Assembly: GCA_937967805.1 (NCBI GenBank)
Contig: CALBTC010000368.1
Coordinates: forward strand, 1-15,661
DNA: 15,661 nucleotides
DNA from: an uncultured Anaerolineaceae bacterium
Lineage (GTDB): Bacteria > Chloroflexota > Anaerolineae > Promineifilales > Promineifilaceae
Direction of reading: 5' to 3'
Shown here: positions 1 to 6,507 of the stretch, piece by piece
Position numbering within the stretch: the first letter of the stretch is position 1
Layout: every line of letters begins with the position of its first letter
Made by a program: the position numbers and the translations under genes
The notes under the pieces: model-generated
Database searches by the model: none
What the model saw: the letters and a program-made list of their open reading frames with translations, nothing else
Told to the model about the DNA's origin: nothing

Positions 1-1598
1 TACGGCCGATTCAACAAGTTAAGCGGCAGACCCAACTCATACAGTGCCAAATTCAGCTCAGACACGTTAACGTGAACCACATCGACGTTGGTGGAGAAGC
101 TTGTGCTGAACTGGCTCAAACGCGGCGGCAGCCCCAGCGAGGCAATGGGCACGCGGCCTGGCGTGGTAAAACGGAAGGTGTACGGTTCACCCAGCGTATT
201 GCCGTACGGATCGGCCACAAAGCCGGGCACGATGATGGTGTACGTGGTGTTCAGTTCCAGGTTGAAGTCCAGCGAGATTTCATTGCTGAACTGGTTGACA
301 TAAGTTGTCATCCGCGCCGGTTCCGGATCAATGCGGATGTTGCCTTCCACCGTTTCCCAATCCATCGGCGAAGCAAACTGAATGACAACACCCCGTTGGA
401 ATCGTTCGGGCACGCCACCGGCTGCGGGCACGGTGCGAATGATGCCGGGGAAGGGCACAGTTTGATAAGTGAACGATTCGCTGTCGCCCAGGCTGGCTTC
501 ACCGTTGGCGGCGCGAGCCGAGCCGTTGATTTGCAGTTCATATTGCGTGTCAAGGGCCAGAATTTCTTGCGGGGTCAACTGCACCACGCGGTCATCTTCC
601 AGCCATTCAAACGCATAGTCGGCTGCGGGCGCTTCTTCGCCGCTGAGGGATATGGCGGCTTCGGTGGTGGCGCGGTCCATCGGCATGTTGAAGGTGATGG
701 TGATCGGCTCCGTGGGAATCAGGTCGGCGCTGCCGTCCGGTTCAACGGTAACGATGTCGGGGTTGAGGGTGGTGAATTGGGCGGAAAACGGTTGTTCCAG
801 CCCCACGCCAACCAGATCGGTCAAACCGTCATCAATGGCTATGCGATAAGTGGTTGCACCGGCCAGCGGCTCATCGGGCACAAAGCGGTAAATGCTGGTG
901 GAGGTCCATTCCCCCTGCCCGCTCACGGGTGGATCAAAGTTTAGCGGTTGCGGCAAATCGGCCTGCTGCCCGCTGCTGACCAACGGCACCACAGGGCGAT
1001 TAAACAAAACGGTGATTGCACCGTCGGTTTGCACGTCAATGCTGCCGTCGTCGGGGATGAGCTGGCTGACTTGCAACGCGCCGACGGTTTGCAGCATCAG
1101 TTCGACAGGCACTTCCAGGGTGAGGCCGTTGGCGGATGCGGCCGTATCGCCAATTTCCACCCGGTACGTTTGCCGCCGCTGGTAGTCGGTTTGCGGCGTG
1201 AAGACCACGGTATCCGATCGCGGCCAGGAGAAATTACCGCTCACTTTTTGGTCGCCATCAGCCGGGGTCACGGCAAAGGCGTCTTCTACCGCCTGCTGGT
1301 TCATCGGCTGGTCAAAACGGATGGTGATGGCGCCGTCGAGCAGCACTTCTTCGCCGGGAGCCGGGCTGCTGTAAAGCACCTGGGGCGGCCAATCGATGTC
1401 GGCCGGATCGATTTGGATGGGGGCTGGGGTGGCAACGGCCGTTTCCACCCCGGATTCTGTGGCAATCGGCGTTTCCGTGGGGATGGGCGTAGGCATGGTG
1501 ACGGTGGGAACCGGGGTTGGCAGCGGTTCCTCTTCCCGGCAGGCCACCAGGATGGTAAATACGATCACAAAAATAGCAAATAGACGGTTTTTACGCAT
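1..1598 (-). CDS. Alpha-2-macroglobulin-like lipoprotein with N-terminal Ig-like repeats (partial; C-terminus beyond left edge)
   Basis: This is an open minus-strand frame from an ATG at 1598-1596 to the window edge, 532 codons without a stop; I spot-checked the frame at four places. The start is preceded by GGAGAGAG about 8 nt upstream. The N-terminus is a lipoprotein signal: basic MRKNR, a hydrophobic core, then ILVAC with the lipid-accepting Cys at residue 20. A Thr/Pro-rich linker (about 24-65) follows. Then come about four Ig-like repeats of the Big_5/SbsA type, each opening with a P-x-x-G turn and an ITIxFDQPM-like strand (for example AITIRFDQPM, ITITFNMPM). Near the edge the sequence turns into what resembles the first macroglobulin domain (DVVHVNVSELNLALYEL). 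Bacterial alpha-2-macroglobulins are envelope protease traps. The thioester and bait regions would lie outside the window, so the A2M assignment is inferred from the N-terminal architecture. A generic Ig-domain lipoprotein is the alternative. Confidence 0.8.
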   Translation of the reverse strand, partial: MRKNRLFAIFVIVFTILVACREEEPLPTPVPTVTMPTPIPTETPIATESGVETAVATPAPIQIDPADIDWPPQVLYSSPAPGEEVLLDGAITIRFDQPMNQQAVEDAFAVTPADGDQKVSGNFSWPRSDTVVFTPQTDYQRRQTYRVEIGDTAASANGLTLEVPVELMLQTVGALQVSQLIPDDGSIDVQTDGAITVLFNRPVVPLVSSGQQADLPQPLNFDPPVSGQGEWTSTSIYRFVPDEPLAGATTYRIAIDDGLTDLVGVGLEQPFSAQFTTLNPDIVTVEPDGSADLIPTEPITITFNMPMDRATTEAAISLSGEEAPAADYAFEWLEDDRVVQLTPQEILALDTQYELQINGSARAANGEASLGDSESFTYQTVPFPGIIRTVPAAGGVPERFQRGVVIQFASPMDWETVEGNIRIDPEPARMTTYVNQFSNEISLDFNLELNTTYTIIVPGFVADPYGNTLGEPYTFRFTTPGRVPIASLGLPPRLSQFSTSFSTNVDVVHVNVSELNLALYELGLPLNLLNRP

Positions 1599-1956
1599 GG
1601 CGTGTTTCTCTCTCCGATACATGGGGGGTTCATTCAGGGAATGCGGCAAAAAAGATTGTTTGGTCTGGTTCCGCCCCTGTTCCGTAATTTTAACAGTTTA
1701 CCGCCCCACAATAATAGCACAGCCCGCAAGCTGAACATCACAACATCCATGCTTTTACACGGTGATTAGGCTACGAATATCACCAGCTTTTTAGACCCAA
1801 CAAATTATTTCTCGTATAATCGACTATCATCTTCTCATTTCCACAGGCAGTGGTAGAAAAACATATTCGTCCCATTTGTCAATTCGTTAAATTCGTGATT
1901 TGCCTTTGCCGGTCTTGTTCGCTTGACAGGGGCTAGTTTGTTATAATTCTGGTGCT
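1599..1956. other. Divergent intergenic region between the A2M lipoprotein gene and tadA
   Basis: These 358 bp are AT-richer than their surroundings and hold no convincing ORF. Toward the left gene, the minus strand shows an extended -10-like TGC-TATTAT (plus-strand 1711-1719), which would give a leader of about 100 nt. Toward tadA there is an isolated TATAAT at 1815-1820, with a weak TTAGAC 18 bp upstream, and the much closer TATAAT at 1942-1947. I see no tRNA, no sRNA-like hairpin followed by a T-run, and no mobile-element end. Confidence 0.5.
1923..1947 (+). promoter_or_regulatory. tadA promoter, apparently leaderless
   Basis: A perfect TATAAT lies at 1942-1947, with the GTG start only 9 nt further on at 1957, so transcription would begin at or next to the start codon. 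No Shine-Dalgarno sequence precedes the GTG. A perfect TTGACA also lies at 1923-1928, but the spacer is only 13 bp instead of the usual 16-18, so its use as the -35 box is doubtful. Confidence 0.55.
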
Positions 1957-2451
1957 GTGAATGAGTTGAACGTTACAAATCCGGAAGAAGTCCAACGGGC
2001 GCAAGATGAGCAATGGATGCGGGTGGCGCTGGAGCTGGCGGCCGAAGCCGCTGCCCTGGGCGAAGTACCGGTGGGCGCGGTGGCGGTGCTGGACGGCCGT
2101 ATCGTCGGCCAGGGCTTCAACCGCAAAGAAAGCAACAAGGACCCAACCGCCCACGCCGAGATGATCGCTTTGCGGGAAACGGCCGTTACCGTGCAAAACT
2201 GGCGGCTGTTAGGCGTGACCCTTTACTGCACCTTAGAACCGTGTCCCATGTGTGCCGGGGCGATGATCCAAGCGCGGCTGCCCCGGCTGGTGTACGGGGC
2301 CAAAGACACGCGCTTTGGCGCGCACGTCTCCATCGTCAACGTGCTGGATGAAACCCAGTTCAACCACCGCGTCACCATCACCAGCGGCGTGCTGGAGAAT
2401 GAAGCGGCGGCTTTGTTGCAGCAGTTCTTTCAAAATTTACGTAATCGGTGA
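1957..2451 (+). CDS. tadA: tRNA-specific adenosine deaminase TadA
   Basis: This 164-aa protein is the wobble-position tRNA adenosine deaminase, which converts A34 to inosine (in bacteria mainly in tRNA-Arg ACG) in the cytoplasm. The zinc-deaminase signature is complete: TAHAEMIAL gives zinc ligand His66 and proton-shuttle Glu68, and EPCPMCAGAM gives zinc ligands Cys96 and Cys99. The conserved N-terminal GEVPVGAV stretch and the downstream FGAHVSIVNVL region also fit TadA. The length is typical (about 150-170 aa). The GTG at 1957 is the furthest in-frame start compatible with the -10 box at 1942-1947. The in-frame ATG at 2017 (residue 21) is where many homologues begin their alignment and is a possible alternative. 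A guanine or cytidine deaminase paralogue is less likely. A tRNA-Ser gene follows 58 bp downstream. Confidence 0.93.
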   Translation: MNELNVTNPEEVQRAQDEQWMRVALELAAEAAALGEVPVGAVAVLDGRIVGQGFNRKESNKDPTAHAEMIALRETAVTVQNWRLLGVTLYCTLEPCPMCAGAMIQARLPRLVYGAKDTRFGAHVSIVNVLDETQFNHRVTITSGVLENEAAALLQQFFQNLRNR

Positions 2452-2505
2452 ACCGTGATCGTTAAACAGTAGACTGATTACCGAATACCGATCACCGATT
2501 ACCGA
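2441..2505. repeat. Inverted and direct repeats between tadA and tRNA-Ser
   Basis: GTAATCGGTGA (2441-2451) is exactly complementary to TCACCGATTAC (2492-2502), with a 40-bp spacer. The left arm contains the tadA stop codon. GATTACCGA is also directly repeated at 2476-2484 and 2497-2505, with ATACCGATCACCGAT between, so the stretch is a small run of degenerate ACCGAT-type units. No T-run follows, so it is not a canonical terminator. It could be a tadA mRNA 3' hairpin or a dispersed intergenic element. Confidence 0.6.
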
Positions 2506-2509
2506 AAAC

Positions 2510-2596
2510 GGAGAGGTGCCAGAGTGGACGATTGGGGTGCTCTCGAAAAGCACTGTGGCCTTGCGGTCACCGTGGGTTCGAATCCCACCCTCTCCG
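2510..2596 (+). tRNA. tRNA-Ser, anticodon CGA
   Basis: A full class II cloverleaf can be drawn. The acceptor is GGAGAGG (2510-2516) with CCTCTCC (2589-2595). The anticodon stem GTGCT/AGCAC (2537-2541/2549-2553) encloses the loop CTCGAAA, giving anticodon CGA (2544-2546), which reads the UCG serine codon. The long variable arm GTGGCC-TTGC-GGTCAC (2555-2570) is diagnostic of Ser/Leu/Tyr tRNAs. The T-arm is GTGGG-TTCGAAT-CCCAC (2572-2588). The discriminator base is G2596, as in bacterial tRNA-Ser. The 3' CCA is not encoded (CCT follows), so it must be added post-transcriptionally. Confidence 0.96.
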
Positions 2597-2606
2597 CCTA
2601 AAGTTG

Positions 2607-2638
2607 AAAAGGACATCCCAAGTGGGTGTCCTTTTTTT
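2607..2638 (+). terminator. Rho-independent terminator of tRNA-Ser
   Basis: AAAAGGACA-T-CCC, loop AAGT, GGG-TGTCC and then seven T form a stem of about 12 bp with a single bulged T and a strong U-tract. It lies 10 nt after the tRNA 3' end. Confidence 0.88.
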
Positions 2639-2693
2639 GTGATGAATGATTGCTGGGAAACGGCCGTCGCCCACGCCACATCCAGCCCCGTTT

Positions 2694-2702
2694 TGCTACA
2701 AT
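2694..2702 (+). promoter_or_regulatory. Extended -10 promoter for the DUF1684/Nudix operon
   Basis: TG-C-TACAAT (2694-2702) matches the extended -10 pattern (TGnTATAAT, one mismatch). It sits 38 nt before the ATG at 2741, giving a leader of about 30 nt that contains the GAAGGA ribosome site. No -35 hexamer is evident. A copy of ACGGCCGT (2660-2667) lies just upstream. Confidence 0.4.
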
Positions 2703-2740
2703 TAGCCAAACATCTGCTCAACATGAAGGAAAATAAATGA

Positions 2741-3268
2741 ATGGACGAACTAACACATTTTCGCAACGAAATCGACCAATTTATGGAATTTCATCCGCAG
2801 TCGCCACTCGATGAAAAACAGCGAGAAAATTTCGACGGCCTGGCTTATTTTGAACCCAACGCGGCGCTGGATTTGATTGTACCGGTGGAGCGGTTTGCCT
2901 CAACGGAGCCAATGATTGAGATGGAAACAAGCACGGGGGATGTACGGCCGTATCGCCGTTGGGGCCGCATCACATTTGAAGTTAATGGGGAGTCAGCCAG
3001 CCTAACGATTTACAGCGATGTCTACGGTCAGGAATTCTTCCTCCCCTTCCGCGATGCCACCAGCGGCAAAGAAACTTATGGCGCAGGCCGCTATTTGGAT
3101 AATTCTCGGCCGGGATTGGCGGATTTGGGAAACGGCCGTTTCAAAATAGACTTCAACTACAGCTATAATCCATACTGCGCCTACAATCCTCACTACAGCT
3201 GCCCCCTTCCTCCGCGCGAAAATTGGTTGAGCGTCCCCATTCGTGCTGGGGAAAAAGATTTCACGTAA
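2741..3268 (+). CDS. DUF1684 domain-containing protein
   Basis: This 175-aa protein belongs to the DUF1684 family. I recognise it from the conserved second half: YGAGRYLD, then a DFNYSYNPYCAYNP segment, then SCPLPPRENWLSVPIRAGEK at the C-terminus, where Cys, Asn and Pro spacing is characteristic. The mid-section (GRITFEVNGESASLTIY, FLPFRDATSGKETY) also fits. The family has no established biochemical role. It is usually a single cytoplasmic domain and no signal peptide is visible here. Start: ATG at 2741 with GAAGGA (2725-2730) about 10 nt upstream. It lies only 20 bp ahead of the next gene, so the two are probably co-transcribed, but DUF1684 with Nudix is not a pairing I know to be functional. 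Confidence 0.88.
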   Translation: MDELTHFRNEIDQFMEFHPQSPLDEKQRENFDGLAYFEPNAALDLIVPVERFASTEPMIEMETSTGDVRPYRRWGRITFEVNGESASLTIYSDVYGQEFFLPFRDATSGKETYGAGRYLDNSRPGLADLGNGRFKIDFNYSYNPYCAYNPHYSCPLPPRENWLSVPIRAGEKDFT

Positions 3269-3288
3269 ACTATCCACGGAACTTTCCC

Positions 3289-4230
3289 ATGCGCATGACG
3301 GCCAGCAGCATCGTCACAAATGAAGCCGGGGCACTATTGCTGATTCAGCGGCACGACATCCGCACCTTTGACGTGCCGGGTGGCGGCATTGACCCTGGTG
3401 AGCTGCCCACCGAAGCGGCCGTTCGCGAAACGTTTGAGGAAACCGGACTACACATACGGCCGTCTCAACTCATTGGCCTCTACCATTGGCCTAACGAACC
3501 GAATGCTTACCTCTCTTTCTACTTTCGCTGTGACCTGCTGGGGGGGCATTTACGGCCGTCTGAAGAAACGCCCCACGTTGCCTTTTTTGCCCCAAACACC
3601 CTGCCTAAACGCATTCTGCCCATGCACCGGCAGCGCATTCGCTACAGTTTGGCCCATGAAGATACGCAACCGCTCCAGCTTGTTCAGCCAATGACGCTTA
3701 CCCACAAGGCAGGTAAAAAAGTATTGGGGCGCATCCTCTTCCCCATTCAACGCTGGCGGCGCCGGCGCAGCGGCCAGCCGCCCTGGCCCGAACCGGAACC
3801 GTGGCGCATGGGGGCATTTACCATTATTCGCAACAGGGCAGGGGCCGTGCTGTGGGTTAAACGCACCGATAGAGACCTGTGGAATTTGCCCGGTGGTGGT
3901 GGCGCCGGAGGAAATGATGGTGAAATTGAGGAACCACCGTGGGAAACGGCCGTGCGCGAAACCTTGGAAGAAACCGGCTGCCGGGTTCGCTTAGGCCGCC
4001 TCACCAGCGTCAACAGCTATACAAACGAAGCCAATCTCACCTTCAATTTCACCGCCGAAATTGTGAGCGGGCAGCTCACGACCGGACCAGAATCGGCCGC
4101 CTTTGCCTGGTTCCCGCCAGGCGAGGAACCGGCCAACACCCCACCCCAACACCGCCAGCGCGTGGCCGATGCCTGCAATGGCTCAGCTGGTATCGTTTTT
4201 CGCAAGCAAGACGGCCGCTTCCATCGGTGA
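3289..4230 (+). CDS. Tandem double-Nudix hydrolase, both domains with catalytic box
   Basis: This 313-aa protein contains two Nudix domains. Nudix enzymes hydrolyse nucleoside diphosphates linked to another moiety, using the box GX5EX7REUXEEXGU. Domain 1 (about 3-120) has GGIDPGELP followed by RETFEETGL, a complete box at about 32-54. A basic Arg-rich linker with a Pro-rich segment (about 140-172) leads to domain 2 (about 173-300). Its box (about 202-230) keeps RETLEETG, but its loop is extended and Gly-rich (PGGGGAGGNDGEIEE). Substrate cannot be deduced. The chosen start is ATG 3289, 20 bp after the DUF1684 stop, with a weak GGAA upstream. The upstream GTG at 3223 would overlap the DUF1684 gene and add 22 non-Nudix residues. 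The gene is paralogous to the one at 4428-5330, sharing domain order, linker and the closing RFHR. Confidence 0.88.
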   Translation: MRMTASSIVTNEAGALLLIQRHDIRTFDVPGGGIDPGELPTEAAVRETFEETGLHIRPSQLIGLYHWPNEPNAYLSFYFRCDLLGGHLRPSEETPHVAFFAPNTLPKRILPMHRQRIRYSLAHEDTQPLQLVQPMTLTHKAGKKVLGRILFPIQRWRRRRSGQPPWPEPEPWRMGAFTIIRNRAGAVLWVKRTDRDLWNLPGGGGAGGNDGEIEEPPWETAVRETLEETGCRVRLGRLTSVNSYTNEANLTFNFTAEIVSGQLTTGPESAAFAWFPPGEEPANTPPQHRQRVADACNGSAGIVFRKQDGRFHR

Positions 4231-4337
4231 TTTTATGGTCGCCTGGCGCGTCTACAAAGCGCCACCGGATGCCCGCTTCAGTGACGATCGCGGCATCCAG
4301 CTCTTTGTGCCCGCCAGCCAAAGCCACGCAAACGCGC

Positions 4338-4343
4338 TATAAT
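4338..4343 (+). promoter_or_regulatory. -10 box for the second double-Nudix gene
   Basis: A perfect TATAAT lies in the spacer between the Nudix paralogues. The predicted transcription start (about 4350) falls at the very base of the inverted repeat 4353-4411, so the whole 5' leader is that hairpin plus the ribosome site. No clear -35 is visible. Confidence 0.45.
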
Positions 4344-4352
4344 TAGACATGC

Positions 4353-4411
4353 AAAATTGGACCATTTTTATCTGGCAAAAGCGTGCCTCAAAAAGAAAAT
4401 GGTCCAATTTT
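4353..4411 (+). repeat. Perfect 16-bp inverted repeat in the leader of the second Nudix gene
   Basis: AAAATTGGACCATTTT (4353-4368) and AAAATGGTCCAATTTT (4396-4411) are perfect reverse complements separated by 27 nt. The loop holds a smaller hairpin, GGCA-AAAGCG-TGCC. The 3' arm ends in five T, then 2 nt later comes TGAGGAG, the ribosome site for ATG 4428. It could terminate the upstream operon, attenuate transcription of the downstream gene, or mask the ribosome site. Confidence 0.75.
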
Positions 4412-4427
4412 TGTGAGGAGTTTGCAG

Positions 4428-5330
4428 ATGAATGTAGGCACCAATGGCATTGTGGTAGACCAGCATGGCAACGTGCTGCTGATCAAGCGCAACGATACGC
4501 GTACCTTTGCCCCACCCGGCGGCGCGCTGGATGCAGGCGAACTACCCCCGGATGGCGTGTCTCGCGAAGTGCGCGAGGAAACCGGCCTGATCGTGCTGCC
4601 CGTGCGCCTGACGACGCTGACCTACCTGCCCCTGACCCCCAATGGCTTTTTGGCCTTTACTTTTCGCTGTCTGCTGCGCGGCGGTGAAATCACCACCTCG
4701 GCAGAATCTCCTCTGGTCGGTTTTTTCAAGACCACGCCGCTGCCCCGCCGCATGAGCAGTTTTCATCGGGAACGGGTGGTGGAAAGTTTGGCGCACGCGG
4801 GGGAACGGCCGTTATTCTTCCAGCATCCAGTCTCCCCCTTCAACAAAGCGGCCCGCTTTGTGCTGCGCCACGTCGTTTACCGCTGGCTGGATGTGAAGCG
4901 CAGGCTGCAAGGCCGGCCCCCGTACCAGCCGCCGCCAACCTGGCAAGTGGCCGCCTACTTGCTTTGTCGCAATGAGGCCGGGGCGGCCCTGTGGCACCGG
5001 CCCCATGAGCACGCTTCCTGGCAACTGCCGGGTGGTGTCGCTTCTGGCTTAACCGCTCCATGGCAAACGGCCGTTCATCACGCCCAAAAGCAAACAGGCC
5101 TCCAGTTACACCCGCATCACCTGAGTGACGTCTATCTTGGTCCCAACGACAACCAGCTCACTCTCATCTTCAGCGCAAAAACCGCTCAATCAGCCCCACA
5201 AGCCACGCAAACAGCGGCCTGGTTCGCCCCCCGCAGCAAACCCGATACCCAGCACCCCCTCCATCACCAGATAGCCGGCAACGGCGCAACAAACAACCAG
5301 CCCACCCGGTTTCACCGACTAGACATGTAA
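4428..5330 (+). CDS. Tandem double-Nudix protein, C-terminal domain degenerate
   Basis: This 300-aa paralogue of the preceding Nudix gene has the same layout: Nudix 1 (about 1-120), basic linker (about 140-170), Nudix 2 (about 171-295). The first box (about 32-54) is canonical: GALDAGELPP, then REVREETGL. In the second domain the position is recognisable from LPGGVASGL and the TGLQL end, but the REUXEE core reads HHAQKQ. All catalytic Glu residues are gone, so this domain should not bind metal or hydrolyse. The chosen start is ATG 4428, with GAGGAG 7 nt upstream at 4415-4420. The in-frame GTG at 4383 lies within the leader inverted repeat and is rejected. An ADP-sugar, NADH or oxidised-nucleotide substrate is possible but cannot be chosen from sequence. 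Confidence 0.87.
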   Translation: MNVGTNGIVVDQHGNVLLIKRNDTRTFAPPGGALDAGELPPDGVSREVREETGLIVLPVRLTTLTYLPLTPNGFLAFTFRCLLRGGEITTSAESPLVGFFKTTPLPRRMSSFHRERVVESLAHAGERPLFFQHPVSPFNKAARFVLRHVVYRWLDVKRRLQGRPPYQPPPTWQVAAYLLCRNEAGAALWHRPHEHASWQLPGGVASGLTAPWQTAVHHAQKQTGLQLHPHHLSDVYLGPNDNQLTLIFSAKTAQSAPQATQTAAWFAPRSKPDTQHPLHHQIAGNGATNNQPTRFHRLDM

Positions 5331-5364
5331 CCTTCCTGTACTTGCACAACACCAATAGAAGAGA

Positions 5365-5412
5365 CGTAAAACATGAAACGTGACAAAAAGTAAATCACGT
5401 TTCACGCATCAC
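5365..5412. repeat. GTGAAACGTGA-type palindromic intergenic element, copy 1
   Basis: GTAAAACATGAAACGTGA (5365 onward) is followed about 11 nt later by TCACGTTTCACGCATCAC. The core GAAACGTGA/TCACGTTTC is an inverted repeat. The same words occur at 13448-13490, in slightly different order on the right half. The element lies 34 nt after the Nudix stop and has no long T-run, so it looks like a dispersed element rather than a simple terminator. Confidence 0.7.
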
Positions 5413-5461
5413 TTGCTTTATGAGACCAAAGTGTAAGCCACGATTTAAGGATGTTGCCCTA

Positions 5462-5529
5462 GCCTGACGGTGGAAAGAGAAATCTGCCGTGGTCAGGCAA
5501 AAGTCGCAAAACTGCCTGGGGAGACCACC
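5462..5529 (+). promoter_or_regulatory. Structured leader with two mutually exclusive hairpins upstream of the TPR gene
   Basis: GCCTGAC (5462-5468) can pair with GTCAGGC (5492-5498). The same middle segment can instead pair downstream, with GTGGTC (5489-5494) to GACCAC (5523-5528) and AGGCA (5495-5499) to TGCCT (5513-5517), leaving a GGGGA bulge. GGTGG (5469-5473) is also complementary to CCACC (5525-5529). I do not recognise a known riboswitch class, and no promoter or U-tract makes the mechanism explicit. Confidence 0.35.
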
Positions 5530-5551
5530 AAAGCAAACTAACAAAAAGAAA

Positions 5552-6427
5552 ATGATGAAAGAAACCCGCATTGAACCTACTTCTATGACAGACAAGCCGG
5601 AAACGGCCGTGTCTGAATTGCAAACCATTCAAGAGTTGGAGGCCAAAGCAGAAAAAGCAACGGCCGCTGCCAGCTATCAAGAAGCCGCCTGGATTTACGA
5701 TCAGCTGCTCAACGAATTTCCTACACATGACAACGAAGCCATCTGGCAAATCAAAAAAGAAAGCTGCTGGGAGGCCGTCCTGCTGCCTACCTTCCAAATC
5801 GGCCTTAAAGCATTGGAAAATGGGCAATGGCGTCAGGCATACAGCGCCTTTGCCCAGGTGCTGATGGTCGATCCATACTATCGTAAGGACGGCCGTTCTG
5901 CTGCCGTATTGTCTGAGATGGTGCGTAAAGAGGTAGTGTTGCAGGCAGACCGGCAGCTGCGGCAAGGACAGGTAGAAGAAGCGCTGGAAGCTTATCGCCA
6001 GGTGGGGCATCTGGCTCGAATCGAAAACGTCGTTGAATTTCTGCGACTGCGCCAGCACGAAGAAGAGATGGCCCGCCAGTTAGAGGCAGAGGGCAAATGG
6101 CAGGAGGCAGCGGCCAAATACAGCTATCTTGGTACGCTTTATTATGATGAAAACGGCCGTGCCCAATGGCAGACGGCCAATAAACGCTGCCAGAAAGAAC
6201 ACAAGCTCAACGTCTGGTATGAGCAAGGCATGACAGCCTTCAACAACCAAGCGTGGTCGGAAGCGGCCCGGCTGTTTGGCCAAATTATGGCCCTGTGCCC
6301 TGACTATGCGCCTGGGGAGCAGCCCATTCGCAAGCTGTATCGTCAGGCGCAATGGCGCAGCAAGATCAGCCGGTTCAGCGCATCCTCACAGTCGGATACA
6401 TCATCCTCGCAAATCCGAACGGGCTAG
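5552..6427 (+). CDS. TPR-like helical repeat protein of unknown function
   Basis: This predicted protein of about 291 aa consists almost wholly of amphipathic helices arranged as TPR-like pairs. Examples are AAASYQEAAWIYDQLLNEFP, ALENGQWRQAYSAFAQVLM with VDPYY, QLRQGQVEEALEAYRQVG, LEAEGKWQEAAAKYSYLG and AFNNQAWSEAARLFGQIM. Each carries the small/aromatic W-x-x-A-A-x-x-Y/F spacing of TPR helices A and B. Such proteins are protein-protein interaction scaffolds. No signal peptide, membrane helix or catalytic domain is seen, and the C-terminal tail (about 270-291) is Ser-rich and probably disordered. The start is uncertain: ATG 5552 or 5555 has only a weak A/G-rich ribosome site, and ATG 5585 is possible. 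The GTG at 5489 would fall inside the structured leader. It converges with the beta-helix gene. Confidence 0.72.
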   Translation: MMKETRIEPTSMTDKPETAVSELQTIQELEAKAEKATAAASYQEAAWIYDQLLNEFPTHDNEAIWQIKKESCWEAVLLPTFQIGLKALENGQWRQAYSAFAQVLMVDPYYRKDGRSAAVLSEMVRKEVVLQADRQLRQGQVEEALEAYRQVGHLARIENVVEFLRLRQHEEEMARQLEAEGKWQEAAAKYSYLGTLYYDENGRAQWQTANKRCQKEHKLNVWYEQGMTAFNNQAWSEAARLFGQIMALCPDYAPGEQPIRKLYRQAQWRSKISRFSASSQSDTSSSQIRTG

Positions 6428-6443
6428 GGTTATTTGTTATTCC

Positions 6444-6504
6444 AAACCCCAAGGGTTTTAACTGTAGATCGCCAGACTCCTAACAAACCAAACTCTTGGG
6501 GTTT
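6444..6504. repeat. AAACCCC/AAGGGTTT-type inverted repeat between convergent genes
   Basis: AAACCCCAAGGGTTT (6444-6458) and AAACTCTTGGGGTTT (6490-6504) are reverse complements with one mismatch, separated by 31 nt. Both arms are followed by T-rich tracts in outward orientation. The element sits in the 80-bp gap between the 3' ends of two convergent genes, so it can act as a bidirectional terminator. It shares architecture and core with the element at 12526-12583. Confidence 0.65.
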
Positions 6505-6507
6505 TGT

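Noticed and set aside
72..944. Long plus-strand open frames at 72-944 and 948-1583
   Set aside because: They are antisense to the minus-strand lipoprotein gene, whose translation shows a lipobox and repeated Ig-like domains. The plus-strand peptides show no recognisable domain.
2437..2766. Open frames overlapping the tRNA-Ser gene (minus 2437-2766, plus 2516-2740)
   Set aside because: They run through a complete tRNA cloverleaf and its terminator, with no domain or ribosome site.
4231..4341. Possible frameshifted extension of the first Nudix gene, or a small ORF starting at ATG 4234
   Set aside because: The frame reads MVAWRVYKAPPDARF and ends just at the TATAAT. However, both Nudix paralogues naturally close with RFHR near their stops, so 4230 is the likely true end. 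The stretch has no ribosome site or recognisable family.
5462..5529. c-di-GMP-I (GEMM) riboswitch, suggested by GGCAAA and GCAAA words
   Set aside because: The GNRA-capped stem between the two words and the tetraloop-receptor region are missing, and the word spacing does not fit the consensus. I kept only a generic structured-leader call.
5395..6058. Minus-strand open frames at 5395-5628 and 5459-6058
   Set aside because: They overlap the TPR gene and its structured leader in antisense, with low-complexity Phe/Leu-rich peptides and no start context.
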